Of a DNA stretch of 64,000 bases, positions 53,928-63,457 are shown one piece after another. A program made the translations under genes and the position numbers. A model generated the notes under the pieces. The model had not been told where the DNA came from and did not search any database. It saw only the letters and a list, made by a program, of their open reading frames with translations. The DNA lies in contig JAFUOH010000009.1 of assembly GCA_017482055.1 (NCBI GenBank), forward strand, positions 16,433 through 80,432, given 5' to 3'. Position 1 is the first letter of the stretch. Every line of letters starts with the position of its first letter. The DNA comes from Clostridia bacterium (GTDB taxonomy: Bacteria; Bacillota; Clostridia; Oscillospirales; CAG-272).

Positions 53928-53936
53928 TGGTATAAT
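53928..53936 (+). promoter_or_regulatory. Extended -10 promoter for typA
   Basis: TGGTATAAT lies about 50 bases before the typA start. No clear -35 is at the usual distance because the terminator stem is there. Confidence 0.6.
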
Positions 53937-53986
53937 AAAGAGTATGATTGCAAAAGGAATAATTTTATTATAAGGGAGAGATCACA

Positions 53987-55810
53987 TTGATCCGCAACGA
54001 TTTAAGAAATATCGCAATAATCGCCCATGTTGACCACGGTAAGACTACCCTCGTCGACGAGATGTTAAAGCAGGGCGGTATTTTCCGTGAAAACCAGGCG
54101 ACCGAGGACAGAGTCATGGACTCGGATGCCATCGAAAAAGAGCGCGGCATCACAATACTTGCCAAGAACACAGCCGCGCATTATAAGGATGTAAAGATCA
54201 ACATTATTGATACCCCCGGCCACGCGGACTTCGGCGGCGAGGTAGAGCGCATACTCAAAATGGTAAGCGGCGTACTTCTGCTCGTTGACGCGGCAGAGGG
54301 ACCCATGCCGCAGACGCGTTTTGTCCTGCAGAAGGCTCTTGAATTAAAGCACAAGGTCATTGTTGTCGTAAACAAGGTAGATAAGCCCGACGCGCGTATC
54401 AACGAGGTCATCGACGAGGTGCTTGAACTGCTTATTGATCTTGACGCTACCGACGAGCAGCTTGATTCGCCCATGATCTTTGCTTGCGGACGTGACGGCA
54501 CTGCGTCTCTTTCTCCCGACGAAAAGGGCACCGACTTAAAGTGCCTGTTCGACACCATCCTCGAATATATTCCCGCTCCCGAGGGCGAGGTTGACCAGCC
54601 GCTTCAGATGCTTGTCTCCTCCATCGACTATAACGAGTATGTGGGACGTATCGGTATAGGTCGTATCGAGCGCGGAGAGCTTAAAGTCGGGCAGGAGGTT
54701 GCTATAACCAATTTCCACAGTGATGAAGCCCCAAAGCGCACACGTATCGTGTCGCTTTATCAGATCGACGGTCTCCAGCGCATTCCCGTTGAAACAGCCA
54801 AGATGGGTGATATTGTCTGCTTCTCCGGTGCGGGCGATGTTACCATTGGAGACACAGTTTGCGCGGTAGACTGCGTTGAGCCGCTTGAATTTGTCAAGGT
54901 GAGCGAACCGACTCTTGAAATGACATTCTCGGTCAACGACAGCCCGTTCGCGGGACGTGAGGGCAAGTTTGTCACCTCTCGTCAGCTTCGCGAGCGCCTT
55001 TACAAGGAGCTGCTTCGCGATGTATCGCTCCGTGTATCCGACGGCGAGACCACCGACTGCTTCAAGGTAGCGGGACGCGGCGAAATGCACCTCTCCATCC
55101 TTATCGAAAACATGCGCCGTGAGGGCTATGAGCTGACCTGCTCCATGCCCCGTGTGCTTTACAAGGAGATCGACGGTCAGCTTTGCGAGCCGATGGAGCG
55201 CGTCACCATCGACGTTCCCGAGGGAAGCGAGGGGACTGTTATTATGAAGCTCGGCGCGCGCAAGGGCGACCTGCTTGAAATGAATCTTCACGGCAGCCGT
55301 ATGAGAATCGAATATATTATCCCCGCCCGCTGTCTGTTCGGTTACAGAAGTGAATTTCTCACCGATACTCGCGGCGAGGGTATCATCAACTCCGTATTTG
55401 ACGGCTATCAGCCCTATCGCGGTGACATCACCCTCCGCTACACAGGCTCTCTGGTTGCCAGTGAAGCGGGCGAGACCACATCCTACGGTCTTTATCAGAC
55501 TCAGGATCGAGGTCAGATGTTCGTTGGCGTACAGACTCCGGTTTACGAGGGTATGATCGTCGGCGAGTCACCGAAGATCGGCGACATCGCACTGAATCCC
55601 TGTAAAAAGAAGCATCTCACGTCCATCCGTTCGTCGGGTGCAGATGAGGCTCTTATCCTTACCCCCCACAAGCAGATGAGCCTCGAGGAAGCTATTGAAT
55701 TCCTTGCCGAGGACGAGCTCATGGAGGTCACGCCGAAGTCAATAAGACTGAGAAAGGCGATACTTGACACGCCCACGAGACTTAAGGCTCAGGCAAAGTT
55801 AAAGAAGTAA
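53987..55810 (+). CDS. typA: Ribosome-associated GTPase TypA/BipA
   Basis: TypA is a translation-factor-like GTPase that assists 50S assembly at low temperature and under stress. The 607 residues show P-loop AHVDHGKTT (about 14-22), switch II DTPGHADFGGEVER, NKVDKPDAR, and EF-G-like domains III and V plus the unique C-terminal domain. Translation starts at TTG 53987, with GGGAGAG upstream; the resulting N-terminus (MIRNDLRNIAIIAHVDHGK) matches the family exactly. Confidence 0.97.
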   Translation: MIRNDLRNIAIIAHVDHGKTTLVDEMLKQGGIFRENQATEDRVMDSDAIEKERGITILAKNTAAHYKDVKINIIDTPGHADFGGEVERILKMVSGVLLLVDAAEGPMPQTRFVLQKALELKHKVIVVVNKVDKPDARINEVIDEVLELLIDLDATDEQLDSPMIFACGRDGTASLSPDEKGTDLKCLFDTILEYIPAPEGEVDQPLQMLVSSIDYNEYVGRIGIGRIERGELKVGQEVAITNFHSDEAPKRTRIVSLYQIDGLQRIPVETAKMGDIVCFSGAGDVTIGDTVCAVDCVEPLEFVKVSEPTLEMTFSVNDSPFAGREGKFVTSRQLRERLYKELLRDVSLRVSDGETTDCFKVAGRGEMHLSILIENMRREGYELTCSMPRVLYKEIDGQLCEPMERVTIDVPEGSEGTVIMKLGARKGDLLEMNLHGSRMRIEYIIPARCLFGYRSEFLTDTRGEGIINSVFDGYQPYRGDITLRYTGSLVASEAGETTSYGLYQTQDRGQMFVGVQTPVYEGMIVGESPKIGDIALNPCKKKHLTSIRSSGADEALILTPHKQMSLEEAIEFLAEDELMEVTPKSIRLRKAILDTPTRLKAQAKLKK

Positions 55811-55819
55811 TGAATATGA

Positions 55820-55848
55820 AAAACGGACAGTGGCTGTCCGTTTTTTTT
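55820..55848 (+). terminator. Terminator of typA
   Basis: 11-base arms aaaacggacag/ctgtccgtttt, 3-base loop, run of eight T. Confidence 0.95.
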
Positions 55849-55976
55849 ACGCAAGTAAAGTTTAATATTTATATGTAAAAAATTAAAATGCCTAATTATA
55901 TTACAGTTGAGCTGTACAAAATTTCGTAAATATAACTATGTAATACTCCGAAAATTGTAATAATACACAAAAATGC

Positions 55977-56005
55977 TTGACATGTTTGGTTATATATGGT
56001 ATAAT
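55977..56005 (+). promoter_or_regulatory. Consensus promoter for the AT-rich lipoprotein unit
   Basis: -35 TTGACA, 17-base spacer ending in TGG, -10 TATAAT. The leader to the first start codon is about 70 bases. Confidence 0.9.
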
Positions 56006-56077
56006 ATAACCGGTGAATAGGTGGCAGCATCTTCGCTGATAGGTATTATTAAGTCATATTAGGAGGTGTGGTGGAAT

Positions 56078-56209
56078 ATGGTAATTCGATTGATTTTACT
56101 AAGACAACCTATGCCAGGCATAACTGTACACAGTTATAATCGGTTACCACAATATCCGATTAAGAATGATGTATTAAGGAGTCGAGTACCAATATGGATA
56201 GCCGTATGA
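56078..56209 (+). CDS. Putative 43-residue upstream ORF overlapping a lipoprotein gene
   Basis: ATG 56078 has a strong AGGAGG nine bases upstream, better than that of the next gene. The frame encodes 43 residues (MVIRLILLRQPMPGITVHSY...) and ends at TGA 56207, overlapping the first codons of the lipoprotein gene. It may be a leader ORF that couples or controls translation, or a small protein; there is no family evidence. Confidence 0.45.
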   Translation: MVIRLILLRQPMPGITVHSYNRLPQYPIKNDVLRSRVPIWIAV

Positions 56210-57567
56210 GATATAGATTATTTTGTACTGCGCTGCTTATTGTTTTCGTTCTGATGTTCACCATATCTTGTGAATCATTGCCGGATGAGCAATCCGGCAG
56301 TGATTCCTTGGACACAACCAAGCAGACGCAGTTACCGAAAGACAGCACTGACGAAAGTTTGGCAAACACTACGATATGCACAGAAATTATCGATGAAGAT
56401 ACGATTCCTCAGGATAACACCGGGAAACGTGAATTTGAATTTATGGATGTGGTATCTTTCTCGGGCGTATCCGAAGTGCCTGAACACAAACTATCATATG
56501 TAAGTTATAGAACCAACGGAACGGTTAAAAATGAAAATGACATTCGTATCGGTGCACTATATTATGGTGAACATTTCTATTACACCGAAGCGGATGCTAA
56601 TGAGCTTATTATGACGGTATATAATGTGAGCACGCATGATGTGATTGGCAGTTTCAGATATCCCTTTGCTGTAAATCAGCCAACGGCGGCCGAACTCGGA
56701 GGATATTTGTTTATCGCCCCGTGCTATTATGATAACACGGGGGCTTTGCGTATGCTATTTATACAGTATGATGTGGCTTCTGACATATTTACAATCATAA
56801 ACGATGTTCCCGCCTCATCACCAAGAATTGATATTGAACCGATAGATGAAAATCGAATCTTGTTTTTTATGTACAAGAACGCGAATGGGGTAATGTCGGA
56901 TACAATATATCTGTATGATATTGAGTCGTCGGCTCTATCGATTTTTTATGAGTCTTTCGATGATTATTGGAGTAATCCACTCATTACATCGAAAAATATA
57001 CGTCTTGTGGAGACCTTTGACGAACGCATCTGGATACTATACGATCAGATGATCAATTATGAGATACACAACTACTTGGAAGTGCATGAGGCTGACGGTA
57101 CGCTTGTATATTCCACTGAACTTGATGCTTTGCAGGCATATGGGCAGAAAAAATACCGAGCGTGGGAAATGTACAGTATCGGGGATCTGTTGTATTTTGA
57201 AATTGATATAACAAAATCAGATGAAAAGCTTCCGGGGTATGTGATGCTTGTGAAAAACGGTGATCTATACGAGCAAATGGATATATCGTGGCTTGAACCG
57301 GATGAGGTGGTTTCCGAATCGCTGATAGATGACCGCTATTTCCTTTTGAGCTCGAATCGAACCGATATTGATTTGATAGTCATCGATATGCAGTTGAATA
57401 GAATTTGTCCGGTAAGCTTTGAAGCGGATGAAGGGTGGGCTTTTAATACATACAGTATCTACAGTAATGAAAAAGGTGAAATACTTGCTGCGTTAGAAAA
57501 TGTCGAGAGTAAAGCTCAAAAACTGTATAGAGCAAATTTGGCGGATATTTTGCTTAGTCTGCCATGA
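56194..57567 (+). CDS. Large lipoprotein, unknown function, AT-rich
   Basis: The 457-residue protein begins with a signal peptide (RLFCTALLIVFVLMFTISC) with a lipobox-like TISC, followed by a Ser/Asp/Thr-rich linker. The mature part is beta-rich with repeated aromatic and Gly/Asn turns, like a beta-propeller, but no family is clear. Its base composition is visibly more AT-rich than the neighbouring typA and glmS genes, a sign of separate origin. It starts inside the upstream small ORF; the AAGGAG before it is 13 bases away. Confidence 0.75.
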   Translation: MDSRMRYRLFCTALLIVFVLMFTISCESLPDEQSGSDSLDTTKQTQLPKDSTDESLANTTICTEIIDEDTIPQDNTGKREFEFMDVVSFSGVSEVPEHKLSYVSYRTNGTVKNENDIRIGALYYGEHFYYTEADANELIMTVYNVSTHDVIGSFRYPFAVNQPTAAELGGYLFIAPCYYDNTGALRMLFIQYDVASDIFTIINDVPASSPRIDIEPIDENRILFFMYKNANGVMSDTIYLYDIESSALSIFYESFDDYWSNPLITSKNIRLVETFDERIWILYDQMINYEIHNYLEVHEADGTLVYSTELDALQAYGQKKYRAWEMYSIGDLLYFEIDITKSDEKLPGYVMLVKNGDLYEQMDISWLEPDEVVSESLIDDRYFLLSSNRTDIDLIVIDMQLNRICPVSFEADEGWAFNTYSIYSNEKGEILAALENVESKAQKLYRANLADILLSLP

Positions 57568-57603
57568 GAAACTTCGAAGCGGACTTTTTCCGTTAATAAA
57601 AAG

Positions 57604-57636
57604 AGCTATGGCACGCATGGTGCCATAGCTTTTTTC
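57604..57636. terminator. Bidirectional terminator
   Basis: 11-base arms agctatggcac/gtgccatagct, 5-base loop, with A-run left and six T right, between the converging lipoprotein and glmS genes. Confidence 0.9.
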
Positions 57637-57655
57637 TGTGCCTTCTTGGTAAATA

Positions 57656-59482
57656 TCACTCCACTGTCACGGATTTTGCGAGGTTGCGCGGTTTGTCGAT
57701 GTCGCAGCCCCTTGCTGCCGCCGCGTGGTAGGCGATAAGCTGCAGTGCGCACACCGCGGGCAGGAACGCAAGCTCCGCCGATATGGCGGGCAGGCGCAGA
57801 ATGTGGTCTGCCGTACCGTCGGCGACCCCTGTGTCCGCACTCGCTATCATAAACGTCTCGGCTCCGCGGGCTTTGGTCTCGCGGATGTTGGAGACCATCT
57901 TTTCATACAGCCGCGGTACCGTGCAGAGCGCGATGATGGGCACACCGGGAGTTACCAGCGAAATGGTGCCGTGCTTCAGCTCACCCGCTGCATAGGCTTC
58001 GCTGTGGATATATGAGATCTCTTTGAGCTTCAGCGAGCCTTCGGCGGCGAGATAATAGTCCGCACCGCGTCCGATAAAGAAAAGATCCTCGTTCGGCGCT
58101 ATTTTTTCGGCTATCGCTTTTATTTCGTTCTCGCGCGCGATCATCTCCGCTACAGCTTCGGGTACTCGCTCGTACAGCTCGGTAACTCGCATCTTCGCCG
58201 CGTCAAGGTCGAGCTTTCCGCGAACGAGCGCCGCTTCTACGGATAAAAGATACAGCAGTGCTGTCTGAACCGAATACGCCTTTGTGCTTGCTACGGCTAT
58301 TTCGGGACCTGCCATGGTGTAGAGCACCGCATCTGCCTCGCGGGCGATGGATGATCCGATGACATTGACTATTGCCAGCGTTGCCGCGCCCTTTTCCTTA
58401 GCGAGCCGCAGTGCCGCAAGGGAATCCGCCGTCTCGCCGGACTGCGAAATGATGAGCACAAGATCATGCTCGCCAATAAGCGGATCGTTATAGCGGAACT
58501 CGGAGGCTATTTCAACCTCGCAGGGCAGCTTGGCGAGTGAGCCGAGCACACCTTTGGCGATCAGTCCCGCATGCATAGCCGTACCGCATGCTACGATGTG
58601 TACGCGTGAGATTCTTGCGAATATTTTAGTGTCAAAGCCGTCGCTCGAAAAGTATGGAAGTCCATCCTTTATACGGCTGTGAAGCGTGGTGCGGATGGCG
58701 GCGGGCTCTTCGTTGATCTCCTTTATCATAAAATGCGCGTATCCGCCGCGCTCTGCCGCTTCGATGTCCCAATGAGCGGTTTTCAGCTCTTTTATGACCT
58801 CTTTCCCGTCCTTGTACACCGTCGCCGTTTCCCGTGTGACCTTGGCGATCTCGCCCTCATCAAGCTGGTAGTAGTCTTTCGTATAGCGAAGGATCGCCGT
58901 GATGTCGGAGGCGATATAGTGCTCGTCTTTACCAACTCCTATTATAAGTGGAGAGCCTTGACGTGCCGCCCAGATCGTGTCGGGAGCGTCGGCGAACAGT
59001 ATCCCCAGCGCCCATGAGCCCACAAGACGCGAGGTCATGCGCTCGATGGCGGCGTGTGCCGTAAGCTTTTCCTTCATATAATAATAGTCAAGCAGCTTTG
59101 CCGCCACTTCGGTGTCGGTGTCGCTCTCAAAGGTATAGCCGAGGTCGGAAAGCTCTGTCTTGATGGCGGCATAGTTTTCCACGATGCCGTTGTGTACGAG
59201 CCGCAGGCTTTCCGTGCCGTGGGGATGGGAGTTTGTGTCGCTCGGTGCGCCGTGGGTCGCCCAACGGGTGTGACCGATGCCGCAGGTCGAATCGGGCAGC
59301 GGCGTCAGTTTTGCTTCTGCGTTTGCAAGTCTGCCTGCCGCCTTGACGGAACACAGCCTGCCCTCATTATCAAAAAACGCTGCGCCTGCCGAATCGTAGC
59401 CGCGATATTCGAGGGCACGCAGACCCTCAATAAGATGCTTTACGGAATTATCTTTACCAATGTATCCTATGATACCACACAT
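57656..59482 (-). CDS. glmS: Glucosamine-6-phosphate synthase
   Basis: GlmS makes glucosamine-6-phosphate from fructose-6-phosphate and glutamine, the first step to UDP-GlcNAc. From ATG 59482 (AGGAG upstream) the protein is 608 residues, starting MCGIIGYIG with the catalytic Cys1 of the glutaminase domain. The isomerase half has two SIS domains, with ISQSGETADSLAALR and a C-terminal KPRNLAKSVTVE. Expression is very likely controlled by the self-cleaving glmS ribozyme at 59611-59766. Confidence 0.97.
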   Translation of the reverse strand: MCGIIGYIGKDNSVKHLIEGLRALEYRGYDSAGAAFFDNEGRLCSVKAAGRLANAEAKLTPLPDSTCGIGHTRWATHGAPSDTNSHPHGTESLRLVHNGIVENYAAIKTELSDLGYTFESDTDTEVAAKLLDYYYMKEKLTAHAAIERMTSRLVGSWALGILFADAPDTIWAARQGSPLIIGVGKDEHYIASDITAILRYTKDYYQLDEGEIAKVTRETATVYKDGKEVIKELKTAHWDIEAAERGGYAHFMIKEINEEPAAIRTTLHSRIKDGLPYFSSDGFDTKIFARISRVHIVACGTAMHAGLIAKGVLGSLAKLPCEVEIASEFRYNDPLIGEHDLVLIISQSGETADSLAALRLAKEKGAATLAIVNVIGSSIAREADAVLYTMAGPEIAVASTKAYSVQTALLYLLSVEAALVRGKLDLDAAKMRVTELYERVPEAVAEMIARENEIKAIAEKIAPNEDLFFIGRGADYYLAAEGSLKLKEISYIHSEAYAAGELKHGTISLVTPGVPIIALCTVPRLYEKMVSNIRETKARGAETFMIASADTGVADGTADHILRLPAISAELAFLPAVCALQLIAYHAAAARGCDIDKPRNLAKSVTVE

Positions 59483-59501
59483 ATGCTTGTTCTCCTGTCT
59501 T

Positions 59502-59585
59502 GCAAAAGCCGTATGTGTGAAAGGCAAACCGTACCGCACGGGCACGGTCTGCTTCGCTCACGAAGTGCCCATACGGCTCTTTTGC
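59502..59585 (-). other. Long nested hairpin in the glmS leader
   Basis: Arms of about 16 bases with one bulge (agccgtatg/catacggct core, 59502-59515 and 59570-59585) enclose a second stem (gggcac/gtgccc). It lies between the ribozyme and the glmS start codon and may affect stability or translation of the cleaved mRNA. Confidence 0.55.
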
Positions 59586-59610
59586 CGTAAAATTTAAAAA
59601 TTTCTGTTTT

Positions 59611-59766
59611 ATCCGATGTTTTGTTTGCCGCGGTTGCCCACGGGTTTTGTCCTCGGACTTACGACGGTCGGCATTGCCTTCCGCCGGAAAAATTCCCGCC
59701 GAATGTTTCGATCATTTTTCTCCTCGTCAACCGCTTGCAGAATATTCTGACAGTGGTCCGGGCGCT
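59611..59766 (-). ncRNA. glmS ribozyme (glucosamine-6-phosphate riboswitch)
   Basis: On the minus strand the sequence has the conserved AAGCGCC at the cleavage site (between 59766 and 59765), then GTTGACGAGG, ATCGAAACATTCGGCGG and GTCGTAAGTCCG, in the order and spacing of the Firmicutes glmS ribozyme. GGAGAAAAA pairs with ATTTTTCC, and TCCGA with TCGGA closes the last stem. It cleaves when glucosamine-6-phosphate binds, exposing the downstream mRNA to RNase J. It begins 17 bases after the glmM stop codon, so it separates glmM from glmS on the transcript. Confidence 0.92.
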
Positions 59767-59782
59767 TTTGGGGTTCTTAATA

Positions 59783-61141
59783 TCAATTATAACTGTCAAG
59801 CTGTTTCTTTATACGCTCGGCAGTATCCTCTGCAACACGCTTTGCAAGAGTCGAGTCCTCGCCTTCGGTCATTATGCGGATAAGCGGTTCGGTGCCCGAT
59901 GGACGTGTGACTATTCTGCCGCCGTCGCCGATGGTTTTCTTTGCCTCGTCGAGTATCTCCTTGACCGTGTGATCTGTATAGAACGCCAGCTTTGCTTCTG
60001 CAGACACACGAATGTTGACGATAAACTGCGGGAAACGGGTCATCACCTTTGCCGCATCGCTGAGCTTTGTGCCTGTGCGCTTCAACTGAGACAGAAGCTG
60101 TATGGAGGTTAACTGACCATCGCCCGTGGTGGAAAAGTCGCGGAAAATGATATGTCCCGACTGTTCGCCGCCGAGATAATAGTCTTCAAGCAGCATTTCT
60201 TCCAGCACATAGCGGTCGCCGACCTTTGTTGCCTCGAAGCGAATGCCGTTTGCTTCGCAGAATTTTGTGAAGCCGAAGTTAGTCATTATCGTGCCTACGA
60301 CGGTATTCTTGTTTAACTTCCCGCGGGCTTTCATATCCAGCGCAAGAATCGCCATGATCATATCGCCGTCAACGTCGCCTCCCTCGTTGTCGATGCACAG
60401 GCAGCGATCCGCGTCTCCGTCATATGCGATGCCCGCATCGAGATTATGCTCGAGCACATAGCTTCTCAGATTGTCGAGATGAGTGGATCCGCAGTTTTCG
60501 TTGATATTGATGCCGTCGGGCTCGTTTGAGAGGATAACTGCGTTGGCACCGAGACGTTCGAAAAGCTGTGCCGCGGTACGGCTTGCGGAGCCGTTTGCGC
60601 AGTCTACGGCAATGCTGAGACCGTCGAGGGAGCAATGCACGGAGCTTACAAGGTGGTCGATGTAATCCTTGGGTGCGTTCACAGCGCGAGTGACACGTCC
60701 GATGTCGTGAGCCGCCGCCAATTTGGGCATTGGAGTGCCGTCAAGCACGATGGATTCGATGCGCTCTTCAAGCTCATCCTCAAGCTTATAGCCGTCCTCG
60801 TTGAAAATTTTAATGCCGTTGTAATCGTAGGGGTTGTGCGAAGCGGAGATCATGATGCCGGCATGAGCCTTGTATTTGCCGATGAGGTAAGCAACGGCGG
60901 GGGTGGGTACTACGCCCAGGTCGATGACATCCGCACCTACCGAGCAAAGTCCCGCTGTGAGAGCCGAGGCTAACATCTCGGAGGAGATTCTGGTGTCCAT
61001 ACCGACAAGTACGGTGGGTAGGTGACGCCTGCCGCTTGACAGAACTTCAGCCGCCGCGCGACCGATCTGCATAGCGCGCTCACAGGTGAGCTCAACATTT
61101 GCCACTCCGCGTACACCGTCGGTACCGAAAAGTCTTCCCAT
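59783..61141 (-). CDS. glmM: Phosphoglucosamine mutase
   Basis: GlmM converts glucosamine-6-phosphate to glucosamine-1-phosphate. The 452-residue protein starts MGRLFGTDGVRGVAN, with the catalytic serine in ISASHNPYDYNGIK, the metal loop DGDADRCLCID, and GGEQSGHI for sugar binding. AAAGGA precedes ATG 61141. It is the middle gene of the hexosamine operon. Confidence 0.97.
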   Translation of the reverse strand: MGRLFGTDGVRGVANVELTCERAMQIGRAAAEVLSSGRRHLPTVLVGMDTRISSEMLASALTAGLCSVGADVIDLGVVPTPAVAYLIGKYKAHAGIMISASHNPYDYNGIKIFNEDGYKLEDELEERIESIVLDGTPMPKLAAAHDIGRVTRAVNAPKDYIDHLVSSVHCSLDGLSIAVDCANGSASRTAAQLFERLGANAVILSNEPDGININENCGSTHLDNLRSYVLEHNLDAGIAYDGDADRCLCIDNEGGDVDGDMIMAILALDMKARGKLNKNTVVGTIMTNFGFTKFCEANGIRFEATKVGDRYVLEEMLLEDYYLGGEQSGHIIFRDFSTTGDGQLTSIQLLSQLKRTGTKLSDAAKVMTRFPQFIVNIRVSAEAKLAFYTDHTVKEILDEAKKTIGDGGRIVTRPSGTEPLIRIMTEGEDSTLAKRVAEDTAERIKKQLDSYN

Positions 61142-61162
61142 TGTTTGTATTCCTTTCAATAA

Positions 61163-61837
61163 TCAATGTTTTGAAACGATGTTGTCCGGAGCCTTGTAGA
61201 TGGAGTTTTGCGGCACTACGCCGCGTACCCGTGACAGCGGGTAGATGTTGGTGTTTTTGCCGATGACCGTTCCGGGACAGAGTACACTGTTGCAGCCTAC
61301 TTCCACATTGTCGCCGAGCATGGCGCCGAACTTTTTGCGTCCGGTGTCGATGACCGTGTCACCCGCTTTGACCGCGACGGGCGTTTTGTCGCTCTTTACA
61401 TTGGAAGTCACCGCGCCCGCTCCCATATGAGATTTAAAGCCCAGTATGGAATCGCCTACATAATTGAAGTGCGGCACTTGAACACCATCAAACAGGATAC
61501 AGTTTTTCAGCTCGCAGGAATTGCCGACCACGGCGCCCTTGCCGACGATGGCAGAGCCGCGAATGTATGCGCAGTGGCGTATTTCGGCACCCGAGTCGAT
61601 TATGCAGGGTCCACCGATGTACGCGGTAGGCGCAATTTTGGCATCCCGTGCAATGTAGATTCCATCTCCGCGGTCTTCATACAGTGCGGGATCGAGCACT
61701 TTTTCGATGGTGAGGATGAAATCCTTGATGGAATCAAGCAGTTCCCACGGATATGCATCGGGCTTAAAAAGCTCGGCGGCTATGGTATGCCGGGCGTCGT
61801 AAAGATCGCACACCTTGGGTATGAAATTTTCATTCAT
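61163..61837 (-). CDS. Hexapeptide-repeat acyltransferase-like protein (GlmU C-terminal type)
   Basis: The 224-residue protein has a left-handed beta-helix of hexapeptide repeats (about 65-205), with IGGPCIIDSGAEIRHCAYIRGSA as examples, and lacks any nucleotidyltransferase domain. It resembles the acetyltransferase half of GlmU and is often annotated as UDP-GlcNAc pyrophosphorylase-related. Being first in the operon with glmM and glmS supports glucosamine-1-phosphate acetylation (inference). A uridylyltransferase must lie elsewhere. Confidence 0.8.
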   Translation of the reverse strand: MNENFIPKVCDLYDARHTIAAELFKPDAYPWELLDSIKDFILTIEKVLDPALYEDRGDGIYIARDAKIAPTAYIGGPCIIDSGAEIRHCAYIRGSAIVGKGAVVGNSCELKNCILFDGVQVPHFNYVGDSILGFKSHMGAGAVTSNVKSDKTPVAVKAGDTVIDTGRKKFGAMLGDNVEVGCNSVLCPGTVIGKNTNIYPLSRVRGVVPQNSIYKAPDNIVSKH

Positions 61838-61901
61838 TTATATATACCTCCTTTCTGCGGGCATATCCCCGCGTATTTTGCCCGAAAGTCGGACAATATA
61901 T

Positions 61902-61930
61902 ATTATATCATATGTGAGAATAAATGTCAA
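61902..61930 (-). promoter_or_regulatory. Consensus promoter of the hexosamine operon
   Basis: On the minus strand: -35 TTGACA, 17-base spacer, -10 TATAAT. It is 65 bases before the first gene of the operon. Confidence 0.9.
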
Positions 61931-62119
61931 TGCGCCGATTTAACGATCCCTTTCAACTTAAAGTGTGGACAATTTGATCTTCCTTGATTTCAGCAAAGAG
62001 CGTTTTTGCTTTGTTGCTATATCTTGAATTATTCATAAATATATTGTATATCATATAGATGGAACTTTTTGAGAAATTTTACGTCTAAATAAGTACAGTC
62101 AAATAAGGAGGTTTATCAC

Positions 62120-63263
62120 ATGAAAAGAGTTTACATAATAATCACCGTATTTGTTTGTGTTTTCAGTTTTGTTGGATGTCAGCAGGAATTACATAATCAA
62201 GACCTTTTTATAAATGATACATTAAATCATGCAATCGCGGAGGAAATCGAAGAACTCCCGTACAATGCTGATATTGCGTTTATAGAAATATCGGCTGTTG
62301 GAAACAATCCGACATTTTATATTTTTTCAGAGGGAATGACCTACTATGTTTACGATCATTTCAATGAGCAATATTATGAAGGCATTCTGCTGTTGCCAGA
62401 TGAATACAGCGCAGGAACCATCGTTTCTGCGGCGGCAGGTGGCGGAAGCGGCGAAATGAACCTTTATGTATTGACACACGGCGATGATGTTCCGGTTTGC
62501 TTATGCTATTTCTTCAATCGTGAGATTTCAATGAGTGAGCCTGTTTCTGTAACAGTTGTGGATTCATTTCCTGAATGGGGCTCGCAAAACACCGAAACCT
62601 CATTAACCATATTTCATAGTAACGAAGATTTCACCGAGCATCAAGTTAATTCCACTCCTTGTAATAATGACAATCCGGATTACCTTGCTTACAATACTGA
62701 AACGCGAACTTTTTGATAGTATTCGCTCCATGAAAGAAGAATTGGAGAAGAGTTCGCAAGCTGATAACCTATCGTTTTATGAACTTCATGGCTTGCAGAG
62801 TGCGTACAGCGAATCGTGGGTTGAATGGGTTAGAGGAACAGATTATTATATTTATTACACGAATACGGATAAGGTTGTTGCATTTATGCCTTTTGAATCT
62901 GAGAACGAACTAACTACAGAGAAAGATGATTGGTTAAGCAATCACGGTAATTATGAGAGTCTTCTCACAAATGAGTTAGTTCATAATGTCGTGAAAACGG
63001 ACATTCCAACTGATTTCGGTATTTCCTATGAGTGTACATATAACACTCGTGTGATGACAGGTTTGAAAACACGTTATTATGAATATCAAGATTCAATAAC
63101 AGGCAGAACGTACATTCTTTCCATAGATTTATATCCTGATGGATTTTCTGAAAGTTTTATGTTGTTTGTGTTTGACAAAGATAAATCTTTCATGTGCAGT
63201 GGAACTTCCTCCGATATATCGATTGATGCTGCTACTGAACTTTGTTCTGTGACTGTGATATAG
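62120..63263 (+). pseudogene. AT-rich lipoprotein gene with a frame break at TTT-TGA (or programmed +1 shift)
   Basis: The first frame (62120-62716) starts MKRVYIIITVFVCVFSFVGC with lipobox FVGC and strong AAGGAGG. It ends ...ETRTF and TGA at 62714. The +1 frame runs on without stop to 63263. Removing one T from the T5 run at 62710-62714 gives TRTFDSIRSMKEELEK, a smooth join, and one lipoprotein of about 380 residues. The join is TTT followed by TGA, the type of site where +1 slippage occurs in prfB. It is therefore either a homopolymer frameshift (pseudogene or sequencing error) or recoding. The function is unknown; no second RBS is evident for the downstream part. Confidence 0.7.
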
Positions 63264-63330
63264 ATAATACTCAAGCTGTAATCAATATTTTATTCGTTTT
63301 GAATTGCCGAATAAAGGATTATTAACGAGC

Positions 63331-63364
63331 AAAGGCTCTGTCCGTCAAGGACGGAGCCTTTCCC
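63331..63364 (+). terminator. Terminator after the broken lipoprotein gene
   Basis: 13-base arms aaaggctctgtcc/ggacggagccttt with one G-U pair and a 5-base loop; only a short T-run follows. Confidence 0.6.
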
Positions 63365-63457
63365 TTGTGCATTTCGACGGATGAAATTTGGATATGCCTA
63401 AAACAACACAATAAGTTAAAAGGGATATTTAACGTACATAAAGCCTGCGTATCGGCA

